Below, piece by piece: positions 1-6,339 of a stretch of 6,339 bases of DNA; the first letter of the stretch is position 1, and each line of letters opens with the position of its first letter. Source of the DNA: DATCRE01 sp035493595 (GTDB lineage Bacteria > Bacteroidota > Bacteroidia > Cytophagales > Cyclobacteriaceae). Location of the stretch: contig DATJHZ010000214.1 of the NCBI GenBank assembly GCA_035493595.1, positions 1 through 6,339 on the forward strand. Reading direction: 5' to 3'. The notes below the pieces were generated by a model that worked only from the letters and a program-made list of their open reading frames with translations, did no database searches and was not told where the DNA came from. The position numbers and the translations under genes were made by a program.

Positions 1-783
1 AATATGATCAGCCTCTTCATGTATAGAAGAAGGATTAATAGTTGACCAGCATGGGTCACCTGCTATGCCTGATTCATTTCCTACCCAACGGCAATCAGCA
101 AAGCGATAAGAATTTTTTGTGCCGAACACTACGCAATTTGGTTGCAGGCGTCGAACGGTATCAGCCCATCGCGTATAATAAGTTTGTGTAAGTTTATCAG
201 CGCCTGCACCGTCCCACCAGATCTCCCATATAGGACCGTAATTTCGTAACAACTCGGAGAGCTGGCTTGCATAGTAATCACTGTAGTCATCCGTTCCATA
301 ACGCGAATCATGCCTGTCGTGTGGCCCGAGGTAAATTCCTGCTTTAATTCCTGCGGCTTTGCAGGCATCTGTAAATTCTTTTACAACATCGCCCTTGCCA
401 TCTTTCCATAAACTATTCTTAATTGAATAATTTGAATGAGCTGTTGGCCAGTTACAAAAACCATCAGCGTGCTTAGCAACAAAGATGGCACTGGTAATAC
501 CTGCATTTTTAAGAACACTTGTCCACTGATTGCAATCAAGTGCTGTGGGATTAAATTTTTCAGGACTTGCTGTGCCGTCGCCTTCATTATCGTTGGTGAA
601 GGTGTTCATACCGAAATGAAAAAAGGCTATCATTTCACGATGATACCATTCAATTTGTCGGGCATTAGGTATCGGTCCTGATGGCGTTGGTGCTGTCTGT
701 GCATTGGTAAGGAAGGGCAGGAGAGAAAGGTGTAGTAAAACAAATTTCATCACTGCCGAAGCGGAGTAGTGTCTCACAATCAT
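1..783 (-). CDS. GH29 alpha-L-fucosidase, exported, 3' end cut by window edge
   Basis: This frame is open for 261 codons from the ATG at 783 to base 1 with no stop, so only the N-terminal catalytic part is present. It reads as glycoside hydrolase family 29, a retaining exo-enzyme that releases terminal alpha-L-fucose. Seen: FFHFGMNTFT (residues 54-63), KHADGFCNWPT (104-114), GKGDVVKEFTDAC (129-141), NYGPIWEIWWDGAG (181-194) and DCRWVGNESGIAGD (230-243). By family knowledge D191 (bases 211-213) is the likely nucleophile; E237 in WVGNE (bases 73-75) is my candidate acid/base, from its spacing and motif, and suggests the GH29-B type (alpha-1,3/1,4 linkages). The family's usual KHHDGF is KHADGF here. 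An in-frame TAG lies two codons before the ATG at 783. An internal ATG at 750 gives a cleaner signal peptide (MKFVLLHLSLLPFLTNA, then Gln), so 750 may be the true start. Neither start has a Shine-Dalgarno sequence. Periplasmic or outer-membrane location is expected. The family call is firm; the linkage specificity is inference. Confidence 0.93.
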   Translation of the reverse strand, partial: MIVRHYSASAVMKFVLLHLSLLPFLTNAQTAPTPSGPIPNARQIEWYHREMIAFFHFGMNTFTNDNEGDGTASPEKFNPTALDCNQWTSVLKNAGITSAIFVAKHADGFCNWPTAHSNYSIKNSLWKDGKGDVVKEFTDACKAAGIKAGIYLGPHDRHDSRYGTDDYSDYYASQLSELLRNYGPIWEIWWDGAGADKLTQTYYTRWADTVRRLQPNCVVFGTKNSYRFADCRWVGNESGIAGDPCWSTINPSSIHEEADHI

Positions 784-828
784 GCTTAACTAGCTATTTA
801 TTTTTTTGTCGAATTGTATCTTGATCTT

Positions 829-860
829 ACTATGAAACGATGTGCGTTGTATTTCATAGT
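829..860. repeat. Perfect 9-bp inverted repeat in the gap before the fucosidase gene
   Basis: ACTATGAAA at 829-837 is mirrored exactly by TTTCATAGT at 852-860, with a 14-base loop. It lies in the 93-base gap 784-876, beginning 16 bases after the stop of the small exported protein gene and 45 bases before the ATG at 783. On the minus strand the second arm is followed by AAGATCAAGATAC, not a T-run, so it does not look like a classical intrinsic terminator in the direction of transcription. It could be an mRNA-processing or stabilising hairpin, or a regulator binding site. The rest of the gap is AT-rich, and I found no convincing TAnnTTTG (-7) promoter element in it. Confidence 0.6.
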
Positions 861-876
861 TTATTTATTGGCTGGA

Positions 877-1287
877 CTATTTTATCCTTGAGAAATAACG
901 GACTTCAAATCGTTCTTGATTTTTACCAGAGAACAGTGGTGTTTTTGTTATTTTTAAAATCAAACTATTCTCATCCAGTAATAAAATCTTAAAGTGACCC
1001 AGATTTTTCTTATCGAGGGTTTCTTGAATCAGGCTATCGGTTGTTGGCATGCTGTAAAAAAAGAATCTTGATTCATCCTCTCGGGTCATCTTCAGTTTTC
1101 CATCTGCCTGATAGTGCTGAAGAGGAGTTTCTTCCATATCCTTTCGGGTAAAGCCGAATCCATTATAAAACGTGTAAACAGAATCCGTCTTCCATGATCC
1201 AACAATCAGTTCTTTTCTGTCTGAAGGTTGTTGCGTACAACATACACCGATAAATCCAAATACGAACAGAAGTAATGGAATACGCAT
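877..1287 (-). CDS. Small exported protein, probable lipocalin-like lipoprotein
   Basis: The 136-residue protein begins with a short hydrophobic export signal (residues 3-15) ending in a double cysteine, GVCCTQQ (C16, C17). The position suggests a lipoprotein, but Val or Cys at -1 is a poor fit to the usual L-[AS]-[GA]-C lipobox, so signal peptidase II processing is uncertain. The mature part starts with LIVGSWKTDSV (GSW at 30-32), then alternating beta-type stretches such as YQADGKLKM (59-67) and FKILLLDENSLILKI (99-113), ending FEVRYFSRIK. A GxW near the N terminus followed by short antiparallel strands is the pattern of small lipocalin-like domains common in Bacteroidota; this assignment rests on pattern only. 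The gene starts 26 bases after the susD-like stop on the same strand, so it is probably in the same transcript. There is no catalytic motif I can name. It might bind a ligand or be an accessory surface or periplasmic protein of the locus; function unknown. Confidence 0.8.
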   Translation of the reverse strand: MRIPLLLFVFGFIGVCCTQQPSDRKELIVGSWKTDSVYTFYNGFGFTRKDMEETPLQHYQADGKLKMTREDESRFFFYSMPTTDSLIQETLDKKNLGHFKILLLDENSLILKITKTPLFSGKNQERFEVRYFSRIK

Positions 1288-1313
1288 AAGATTCTGTTTA
1301 CACGATATTAAAA

Positions 1314-2777
1314 TTAATAGTTAGAATTCTGAATTAATATACCATCACTTAAGTCAATCTCACGTTGTGGTAATGGAAAGTAGTAATGCTTTGGCTTTAC
1401 AAAAGTTCTCGCAGGTTTATATGGGCCTCTGTCAATGGCATACAGTGCAACAATATCTACTAGATTGGCTTTATCCCAACGCATTAAATCCTGATGACGT
1501 TCGTTTTCCCCAGCTAACTCTACACGACGCTCGTGCATAATGTCTGTCATAGTAGCATTTGATACTGGGGTAAGACCAACGCGGGCACGAACAGCATTTA
1601 GTTCTGCGTCGCCACTTTGCCCTGAGCGAATCTTGGCTTCTGCAACTAACAGATACACATCGGCAGATCGAAGCCATGGTGCATTCAAGCTTTGACTCAT
1701 ATCGCCACTGGATGTAAAGTTGGTATACTTTCTAAAAGCATAGCCGGTAAGACGTGTATCCTCTTGCACGAAAGTGTGAACAGTTGATCCCATTGTTACC
1801 TGATCACCAGGTTTGAAAATAGAATAGTCTAATCGAGGATCGCCATCTTCATATTCGTCTACCAGATCCTGAATCGGTTCGTGAAATCCCCAGCCTCCTA
1901 AACCTCCGGGTGTATGATACCATGCCGGAGAATCGTCTGTGGTCCAACCTTGCTCATATTGCAGACTGTACAATATTTCAGGATTGTTTTCAGTGCTCAA
2001 TTGAAAGTTCATATCAAAGCTATCGGCTAACTTGTATGCATTGTTTGTTGTAATCATTGTACCTGCAGTGATTGCTTTGGCAAACTGCTCCTGATAAACA
2101 TACAACTTGGTTAAAAAACCATAGGCAGACCCTTTAGTCACACGTCCTAAATTAGCATCGTCCTGAGTCTCTGGTAGCAAGTCAACAGCTTTAAGAAAAT
2201 CTGATTCAGCCTGTGCCTGCACTTCTGCTAATGTAGATTTGGCTTTGTTGAATTTATTAGCCAACGCATCTGCTTCTAGTATGATAGGAACTTCACCCCA
2301 GATCACAGATAATCTCCAGTATGCAAATCCCCTTAAAAAATAAGCTTCACCAAGGCTACGGTTTTTGAGAGTTGCATCCATGGTTACTTTAGGTGCATTA
2401 ATCAGTACAGCATTAGCACGTGATATAACTTCATATTTTGTTGACCATGTATTTAATATGTGTGAGTTAGAGGCATTAAATGTAAAGAGCTCCAATTGAG
2501 CTTCTGAATCACCATGATCGCCCGCTCTGACCATGTCGTCAGAACTGTTATCAAAGGTATATTCCGTATGTGCAAAACCGTCCTCATCTAGCAGAGGTGT
2601 GTAAATTGCATTTGTAGCTGCAACGACATCATCTCCATTACGCCAGAATTGAGCAGAGGTTATTTGTCCGTAAGGTGTAGATTCCAGCAAATCTTTTTGG
2701 CAACCACTCAGGATCAAGCCAATGAATAAGACTGCAATTCCTGTTATTTTTTTCATATACAAAGTATTTTTTTTCAT
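1314..2777 (-). CDS. SusD/RagB-family outer-membrane glycan-binding lipoprotein
   Basis: SusD-type proteins sit on the outer surface as a lid on the SusC barrel and bind the glycan. The 487-residue length is normal. Residues 8-26 form a lipoprotein signal with the lipobox LSGC (C26); the following QKDLLE resembles the acidic/lysine lipoprotein export signal that sends Bacteroidota lipoproteins to the surface. Family hallmarks follow: YEVISRANAVL (115-125), GEAYFLRGFAYWRLSVIWGE (143-162), the TPR-like helical stretch around 180-240 (AYGFLTKLYVYQEQFAKAI), LRSADVYLLVAEAKIRSG (369-386), NAVRARVGL (394-402), HERRVELAGENERHQDLMRW (415-434), and the C-terminal LPQREIDLSDG with final QNSNY. The gene starts 3 bases after the susC stop, so the two are co-transcribed and probably translationally coupled. 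Met8 (base 2756) is an alternative start that gives a more typical signal peptide. The ligand cannot be read from the sequence; the fucosidase nearby suggests a fucosylated glycan. Confidence 0.96.
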   Translation of the reverse strand: MKKNTLYMKKITGIAVLFIGLILSGCQKDLLESTPYGQITSAQFWRNGDDVVAATNAIYTPLLDEDGFAHTEYTFDNSSDDMVRAGDHGDSEAQLELFTFNASNSHILNTWSTKYEVISRANAVLINAPKVTMDATLKNRSLGEAYFLRGFAYWRLSVIWGEVPIILEADALANKFNKAKSTLAEVQAQAESDFLKAVDLLPETQDDANLGRVTKGSAYGFLTKLYVYQEQFAKAITAGTMITTNNAYKLADSFDMNFQLSTENNPEILYSLQYEQGWTTDDSPAWYHTPGGLGGWGFHEPIQDLVDEYEDGDPRLDYSIFKPGDQVTMGSTVHTFVQEDTRLTGYAFRKYTNFTSSGDMSQSLNAPWLRSADVYLLVAEAKIRSGQSGDAELNAVRARVGLTPVSNATMTDIMHERRVELAGENERHQDLMRWDKANLVDIVALYAIDRGPYKPARTFVKPKHYYFPLPQREIDLSDGILIQNSNY

Positions 2778-2783
2778 GCGTTA
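2754..2783 (-). other. susC-susD junction with two in-frame SusD start codons
   Basis: The susC TAA (2783-2781) is followed by CGC and an ATG at 2777, then a second in-frame ATG at 2756. Both starts begin with the same type of codons (ATGAAAAAAAATAC and ATGAAAAAAATAAC), separated by CTTTGTAT. The second start gives a signal of 18 residues before the lipobox cysteine, a normal length; the first adds seven residues (MKKNTLY). Neither has a clear Shine-Dalgarno sequence, which is common in Bacteroidota, where A-rich leaders are used instead. The A-rich run after the first ATG could itself serve as the leader for the second. Confidence 0.55.
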
Positions 2784-5700
2784 AAAAGAAAGCGTGGCTC
2801 CAATGGTATAAGTCTTGGATTGTGGGTATTGTGCATAGTCCACATTAATCTGCCCATTTCCAGGAAATCCTAACTCGGGGTTAAGCCCTTTATATTTGGT
2901 TACTGTAAAAATATTTTGTCCTGTAATGTAAATACGTGCTTTATTGATATGAGCAACATTGCTCACTTTTTGCGGAATGGTATAACCGAGGTTAAAATTC
3001 TTGAACCTTAGAAATGCTCCACTCTCAATAAATAAAGTTGATGTGCGGAAGTTAGTATTCGGGTCTGTTGAACTTAATCTGGGAATGGAGTTGCTGGTAC
3101 CTTCATCAGTCCATCTTCCTTTTACTTCAGCATACATATTGAAAGGATATGATGCATCCAGTCCTTGCATACGGTCAGCATTATAAATATCAACACCACC
3201 GACGCCTATGAAAAATAAACTTAGGTCAAAGCTCTTGTATGCTAAAGTAGCATTAAGACCATAGGTAACTTTAGGTTGTGGGCTACCCAAAATAGTGCGG
3301 TCTTTAGCATCTATTATACCATCACCAGTTAAGTCTTTGAATCGTACGTCTCCGGGATGAATATCAGCCCGTCGAGAATCATTGGCAATGTTTGGATCAG
3401 TGTCAATTTGATTTTGATTTTGATATAGTCCATCAGCAACCCATCCATAAAAAGTACCATAAGGATGACCAACGTAAGAACGTGTAATTTCCTGATTAGG
3501 TCGGCCATAGTATGGTGTACCTAAGAAGCTGCCAGGTGTTTGTAATTTTGTAATTCTGTTCTTGATGAAAGTAGCATTACCACTTATGGTGAAAATAAAA
3601 TCACCAGCCGTTTTTCGATATGAAGCTTCGATTTCTAATCCTTTATTTCTGATTTGACCTACATTTTGATCAGGTATGGACGCTTTACCAAGGGTGCCCA
3701 ATGAAGGAGGCGCTAGTAGCATATTTTTAGTATCCTTAATAAAATAAGCAGCACTAAAAAGAATTCTATTTTCCAATAATCCAGCATCTATTCCAAAGTT
3801 TGTCATTTCCGCAGTCTCCCATCCAATATTCGGATTGGGGATAGTTGACTGCGCAGTACCTTGCACTTGATTTTGCGGATCATTGCCAAAAGCATAATTG
3901 TTATAAGTGCCACCTTGTCTGAGTAACGCCAGGTATTGAAGACGACCTACATTTTGATTACCTAAATGTCCAGTTCCACCAGTTAGTTTCATGTTGCTAA
4001 TGAAAGGCAATGCATTTTTGAAGAAAGGTTCTTCAGATATTCTCCATCCTACAGAAAACGCAGGGAAGTATCCCCATTGAAGACCGTTGCGAAACTTTGA
4101 AGAACCATCAGCTCGATAAGTTGCTGTTAACAGATATTTTTCCTTGAAAGAATAATTTGCTCTGCCAAAAACGGATTGTAAGGCATCATAACTTTTCCCT
4201 CCACTACCTTTAGTTGGGTCAGGGTCAGCTCCCAGGTTCAAAATAGTTCCTGCTTGTCCCATATAACGTAAGCTTGGGTCTTCACTTGGAAAATCTCGGC
4301 CTACTTCTTTTGAATGGACATCATTAAAGGTTTGAGAGGTATACCCAGCCACTACACCGATTGAGTGGTCACCAACCTTCTTATCATAAGACAAAAAGTA
4401 CTCTTGCAAGAAAGACCAGTTTTTGTCATTGGTGATTGAAAGCTGGTTATAATTAGTTTGACGGTACTGACTGTCAATCTTTACATTAAATTCCTGTGAA
4501 TCGGAGAAATTTGCATCTATGCCTACGTTAGCCTTTGCTTTAAGGCCTTTTAAAATTTCATATTCACCTGTTACGTTTCCTAATATAAGACTACGTGTGT
4601 TACTTTTATCTTGTGTAGCAATTGTGTACAGGGGGTTATTGATATCACCAAAACCAGGAATACTTGAAGTATAATTTCCATACGCATTTTTAACTGGTAA
4701 GCCAGGATGAAAACGAATAGCACTCCATAATAAACCATCTTGTGCAGAGGTGGTATTGGGGGCGACATTACTAACATTTGTAATTTGAAGACTTTGACCA
4801 ATCTTTATGCGTTCACCAATTTTATGATCTGTGTTAATGCGTAAGGTGTAACGTTTATAATATGATTTTCCAATGATGCCTTTCTCATCATACTTTCCTC
4901 CTGAAATAGCAAAGCTTGAGTACTTACCGCCACCTCGTATTGACAGGTCAATATTATTTGTTGTTCCCTGTTTTAATACTTTGTCCTGCCAGTTTGTTTT
5001 CTGGGTTTGGTATTGTGGATCTTGCCAGATGGCTGGAATAGCTGCACCATCATTTGTAAATGATTCCTGCTTTAATTTTGTGTAAGTAGGTGCATCCAAT
5101 ACATCTAGTGTTTTTATACGGTTCGATACCCCAGTATAAGCATTCACGGAAAGATTTAATTTATCATCAAGCTTGCCACGTTTGGTGGTGAGTAGAATAA
5201 CGCCATTGGCAGCTCTTGTACCATAGATAGCAGAAGCTGACGCATCTTTTAAAACTTCAACTGATTGAATGTCATTTTGATTTACATCGTTCATGCTACT
5301 ACCTGGTGGCAACGCAACACCATCTACTACAATCAATGGTTCAGCATTATTAACAGTGCCCATTCCTCGAATAAGTATTGTGCCTGAGTTTCCGGGCTCG
5401 CCTCCATTACGTACTATATTCACACCAGACATTCTTCCCTGTAGTGATTGTTGTGCACCACCCGATGGAAGGTTTTCAAAATCTGATCCTTTTACACTAG
5501 CGATTGAACCCGTAACATCCTTCTTCTCCTGTGTACCATAACCCACAACAACAATTTCGGACAGTGATTGAATGTCTTGGGTAAGAATCATATCAATTAC
5601 AGTTTGTGAGTTTACCGTAATTTCTTCAGTTACATAACCAATGAAGGAGAATATGAGAACACTTTCTGATGAAGAAACATTAATGGAATACTCACCGTTA

Positions 5701-6260
5701 GCATCCGTAGTTGTACCAATTGTTGTTCCTTTCACAACAATGTTTACACCCGGTAAAGGTTGGCCTGCATCATCTTTTACTTTTCCTGTAACCTTTATAT
5801 CAGGCGAAGATTCCCGTGAGAAAAGAACGGGATTCATCGAGAGTCCAATGCGTGCACTTGCTGAACTGGTGAGCATATCAGGACTTAATTGAACTTCGTA
5901 CGAGAGCGGGATTATTGTAATTTGTTTTTTTCTGATCTTGTACGTAACGTTTGTGCCTTGCAGAAGCTGATCAAGTACTTCTTCAATCTTCTCTGATTTA
6001 ATTTCAATTGATATTTTCTTGACGTCTTTCAAACGGTTATCATTCATCACAAAATGATAATCGGTTTGACGCTCAATTTCTTTCAATGCTTTTTTTAGTG
6101 TTGTTTCATGAAGACTTAACTCAATCTGGAGATGTTGGTCTTTCAATGAAAAAGCATGCAAGAATCCGGAGGAGCAATTCAGAAGCAGTATGATTACGAG
6201 GCTTAGTGTGATTGGCCTGGTAAAAACACGCTTGGTTTGGGTAACGTAAATACAATGCAT
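2781..6260 (-). CDS. SusC/RagA-family TonB-dependent transporter with N-terminal STN domain
   Basis: This is the outer-membrane importer of the locus; it takes up oligosaccharides using TonB-ExbBD energy. The 1159 residues fit the family plus one extra domain. Order: signal peptide with a long basic n-region and hydrophobic core IILLL (about 1-36, cleavage near LHA); STN domain (about 46-118); carboxypeptidase-regulatory-like beta-sandwich (about 156-228, with VTGKVKDDAGQPLPGVNIVV and IGYVTEE); a SusC-type LSEIVVVGYGTQEKKDVTGS segment (233-252) leading into the plug (to about 360, with LIRGMGT, VVDGV, VEVLKDASASAIYGTRAANG); then the beta-barrel ending in aromatic Phe1159 (TIGATLSF). Within the barrel an EF-hand-like loop DLTGDGIIDAKD (976-987) could bind calcium, as in many SusC proteins. 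The STN domain is what TonB transporters use to contact a FecR-type anti-sigma factor, so this protein probably also senses substrate. The start at 6260 is the only one compatible with the signal peptide. The gene is intact. Confidence 0.97.
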   Translation of the reverse strand: MHCIYVTQTKRVFTRPITLSLVIILLLNCSSGFLHAFSLKDQHLQIELSLHETTLKKALKEIERQTDYHFVMNDNRLKDVKKISIEIKSEKIEEVLDQLLQGTNVTYKIRKKQITIIPLSYEVQLSPDMLTSSASARIGLSMNPVLFSRESSPDIKVTGKVKDDAGQPLPGVNIVVKGTTIGTTTDANGEYSINVSSSESVLIFSFIGYVTEEITVNSQTVIDMILTQDIQSLSEIVVVGYGTQEKKDVTGSIASVKGSDFENLPSGGAQQSLQGRMSGVNIVRNGGEPGNSGTILIRGMGTVNNAEPLIVVDGVALPPGSSMNDVNQNDIQSVEVLKDASASAIYGTRAANGVILLTTKRGKLDDKLNLSVNAYTGVSNRIKTLDVLDAPTYTKLKQESFTNDGAAIPAIWQDPQYQTQKTNWQDKVLKQGTTNNIDLSIRGGGKYSSFAISGGKYDEKGIIGKSYYKRYTLRINTDHKIGERIKIGQSLQITNVSNVAPNTTSAQDGLLWSAIRFHPGLPVKNAYGNYTSSIPGFGDINNPLYTIATQDKSNTRSLILGNVTGEYEILKGLKAKANVGIDANFSDSQEFNVKIDSQYRQTNYNQLSITNDKNWSFLQEYFLSYDKKVGDHSIGVVAGYTSQTFNDVHSKEVGRDFPSEDPSLRYMGQAGTILNLGADPDPTKGSGGKSYDALQSVFGRANYSFKEKYLLTATYRADGSSKFRNGLQWGYFPAFSVGWRISEEPFFKNALPFISNMKLTGGTGHLGNQNVGRLQYLALLRQGGTYNNYAFGNDPQNQVQGTAQSTIPNPNIGWETAEMTNFGIDAGLLENRILFSAAYFIKDTKNMLLAPPSLGTLGKASIPDQNVGQIRNKGLEIEASYRKTAGDFIFTISGNATFIKNRITKLQTPGSFLGTPYYGRPNQEITRSYVGHPYGTFYGWVADGLYQNQNQIDTDPNIANDSRRADIHPGDVRFKDLTGDGIIDAKDRTILGSPQPKVTYGLNATLAYKSFDLSLFFIGVGGVDIYNADRMQGLDASYPFNMYAEVKGRWTDEGTSNSIPRLSSTDPNTNFRTSTLFIESGAFLRFKNFNLGYTIPQKVSNVAHINKARIYITGQNIFTVTKYKGLNPELGFPGNGQINVDYAQYPQSKTYTIGATLSF

Positions 6261-6294
6261 AGTTTATGGTTTTTGTAAAGGCTTTAATTATTAT
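6261..6294 (-). other. Short AT-rich leader upstream of the susC-like gene
   Basis: Only 34 bases separate the susC ATG from the stop codon of the reading frame that enters from the right edge. The last bases before the ATG (ACAAAAACCATAAACT) are A-rich, like a typical Bacteroidota ribosome-binding region, with no AGGAGG. I see no TAnnTTTG-type promoter element here. Either susC is read from a promoter inside or before the upstream gene, or its promoter is of an ECF-sigma type that I cannot recognise by eye. Confidence 0.35.
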
Positions 6295-6339
6295 CTATTC
6301 ATATAAAATGATTTGTCCTTTTTCTTTTTTAACCTTGAG
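6295..6339 (-). CDS. C-terminal tail of an upstream gene, possibly a FecR-type anti-sigma factor
   Basis: Reading inward from base 6339 in the frame that ends at TAG (6297-6295) gives 14 residues, LKVKKEKGQIILYE. The alternating charged and hydrophobic pattern looks like a final beta-strand. FecR-type proteins of Bacteroidota commonly lie directly upstream of STN-containing SusC genes and often end in a similar short strand pair, so a FecR-type anti-sigma factor is the natural candidate. Fourteen residues cannot prove this. The other two minus-strand frames also stop within the segment, so the coding assignment itself is an inference from position. Confidence 0.35.
   Translation of the reverse strand, partial: LKVKKEKGQIILYE

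Noticed and set aside
129..587. Two minus-strand reading frames at 129-368 and 381-587 with ATG starts
   Set aside because: They lie inside the fucosidase gene in another frame. The fucosidase frame is continuous and matches GH29 motifs throughout, while these give no recognisable protein.
436..681. Plus-strand reading frame opposite the fucosidase
   Set aside because: It is antisense to a well-supported gene, has no start context, and its protein looks like a random shadow rich in Cys, Ile and Lys.
1471..1677. Cys/Arg-rich minus-strand frame within the SusD gene
   Set aside because: It overlaps the conserved C-terminal part of SusD in another frame; the odd composition is what a shadow frame gives.
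2756..2770. TACTTTG just before the second SusD ATG, close to the Bacteroidota -7 element TAnnTTTG
   Set aside because: It is one base short of the consensus, would give an essentially leaderless transcript, and lies in a tight susC-susD junction where an internal promoter is not expected.
3408..3423. Short period-6 repeat (ttgatt units) within the SusC gene
   Set aside because: It encodes an in-frame Gln-Asn-Gln-Asn-Gln stretch in a barrel loop, with fewer than three full units. This is too short to call a phase-variable or functional repeat.
4873..5892. Plus-strand reading frames at 4873-5085, 5293-5541 and 5641-5892
   Set aside because: All are antisense to the conserved plug and N-terminal region of the SusC gene and show no signal, motif or start context of their own.
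1..6339. Search by eye for CRISPR arrays, tRNA or rRNA genes, transposase genes and insertion-sequence ends
   Set aside because: None was seen. Genes fill almost the whole window, with gaps of at most 93 bases.

Overview
The window is a piece of a glycan-utilisation locus (polysaccharide utilisation locus, PUL) from a member of the Bacteroidota. This is shown by a SusC-type TonB-dependent transporter directly followed by a SusD-type surface lipoprotein, by A-rich gene leaders without clear Shine-Dalgarno sequences, and by an AT-rich composition (about 40% GC by eye). The style of the SusC (STN domain plus carboxypeptidase-regulatory-like domain plus plug) suggests an environmental Cytophagales or Chitinophagales-type organism rather than a gut Bacteroides, but that placement is inference only.

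Every gene is on the minus strand, so transcription runs from the right edge to the left edge. In that order: (i) 6339-6295, the last 14 codons of an upstream gene, possibly a FecR-type anti-sigma factor; (ii) 6260-2781, a complete 1159-residue SusC-like transporter with an N-terminal STN signalling domain; (iii) 2777-1314, a complete SusD-like glycan-binding lipoprotein that starts 3 bases after the susC stop; (iv) 1287-877, a 136-residue exported small protein, probably lipocalin-like; (v) a 93-base gap holding a perfect 9-bp inverted repeat; (vi) 783-1, the first 261 codons of a GH29 alpha-L-fucosidase that runs off the left edge and has no stop in the window.

Read together: SusD and SusC capture an oligosaccharide at the cell surface and import it with TonB energy. 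The exported fucosidase removes alpha-L-fucose, so the substrate is probably a fucosylated glycan. The STN domain suggests that import is reported to an anti-sigma/ECF-sigma pair encoded just upstream. The role of the small protein is unknown.

The layout is that of a normal PUL, and I do not see a new kind of system. The points most worth a second look are the fucosidase, which is open at the window edge and easily missed, the altered His-His active-site motif in it, the small uncharacterised protein between susD and the enzyme, and the hairpin between that gene and the enzyme gene.
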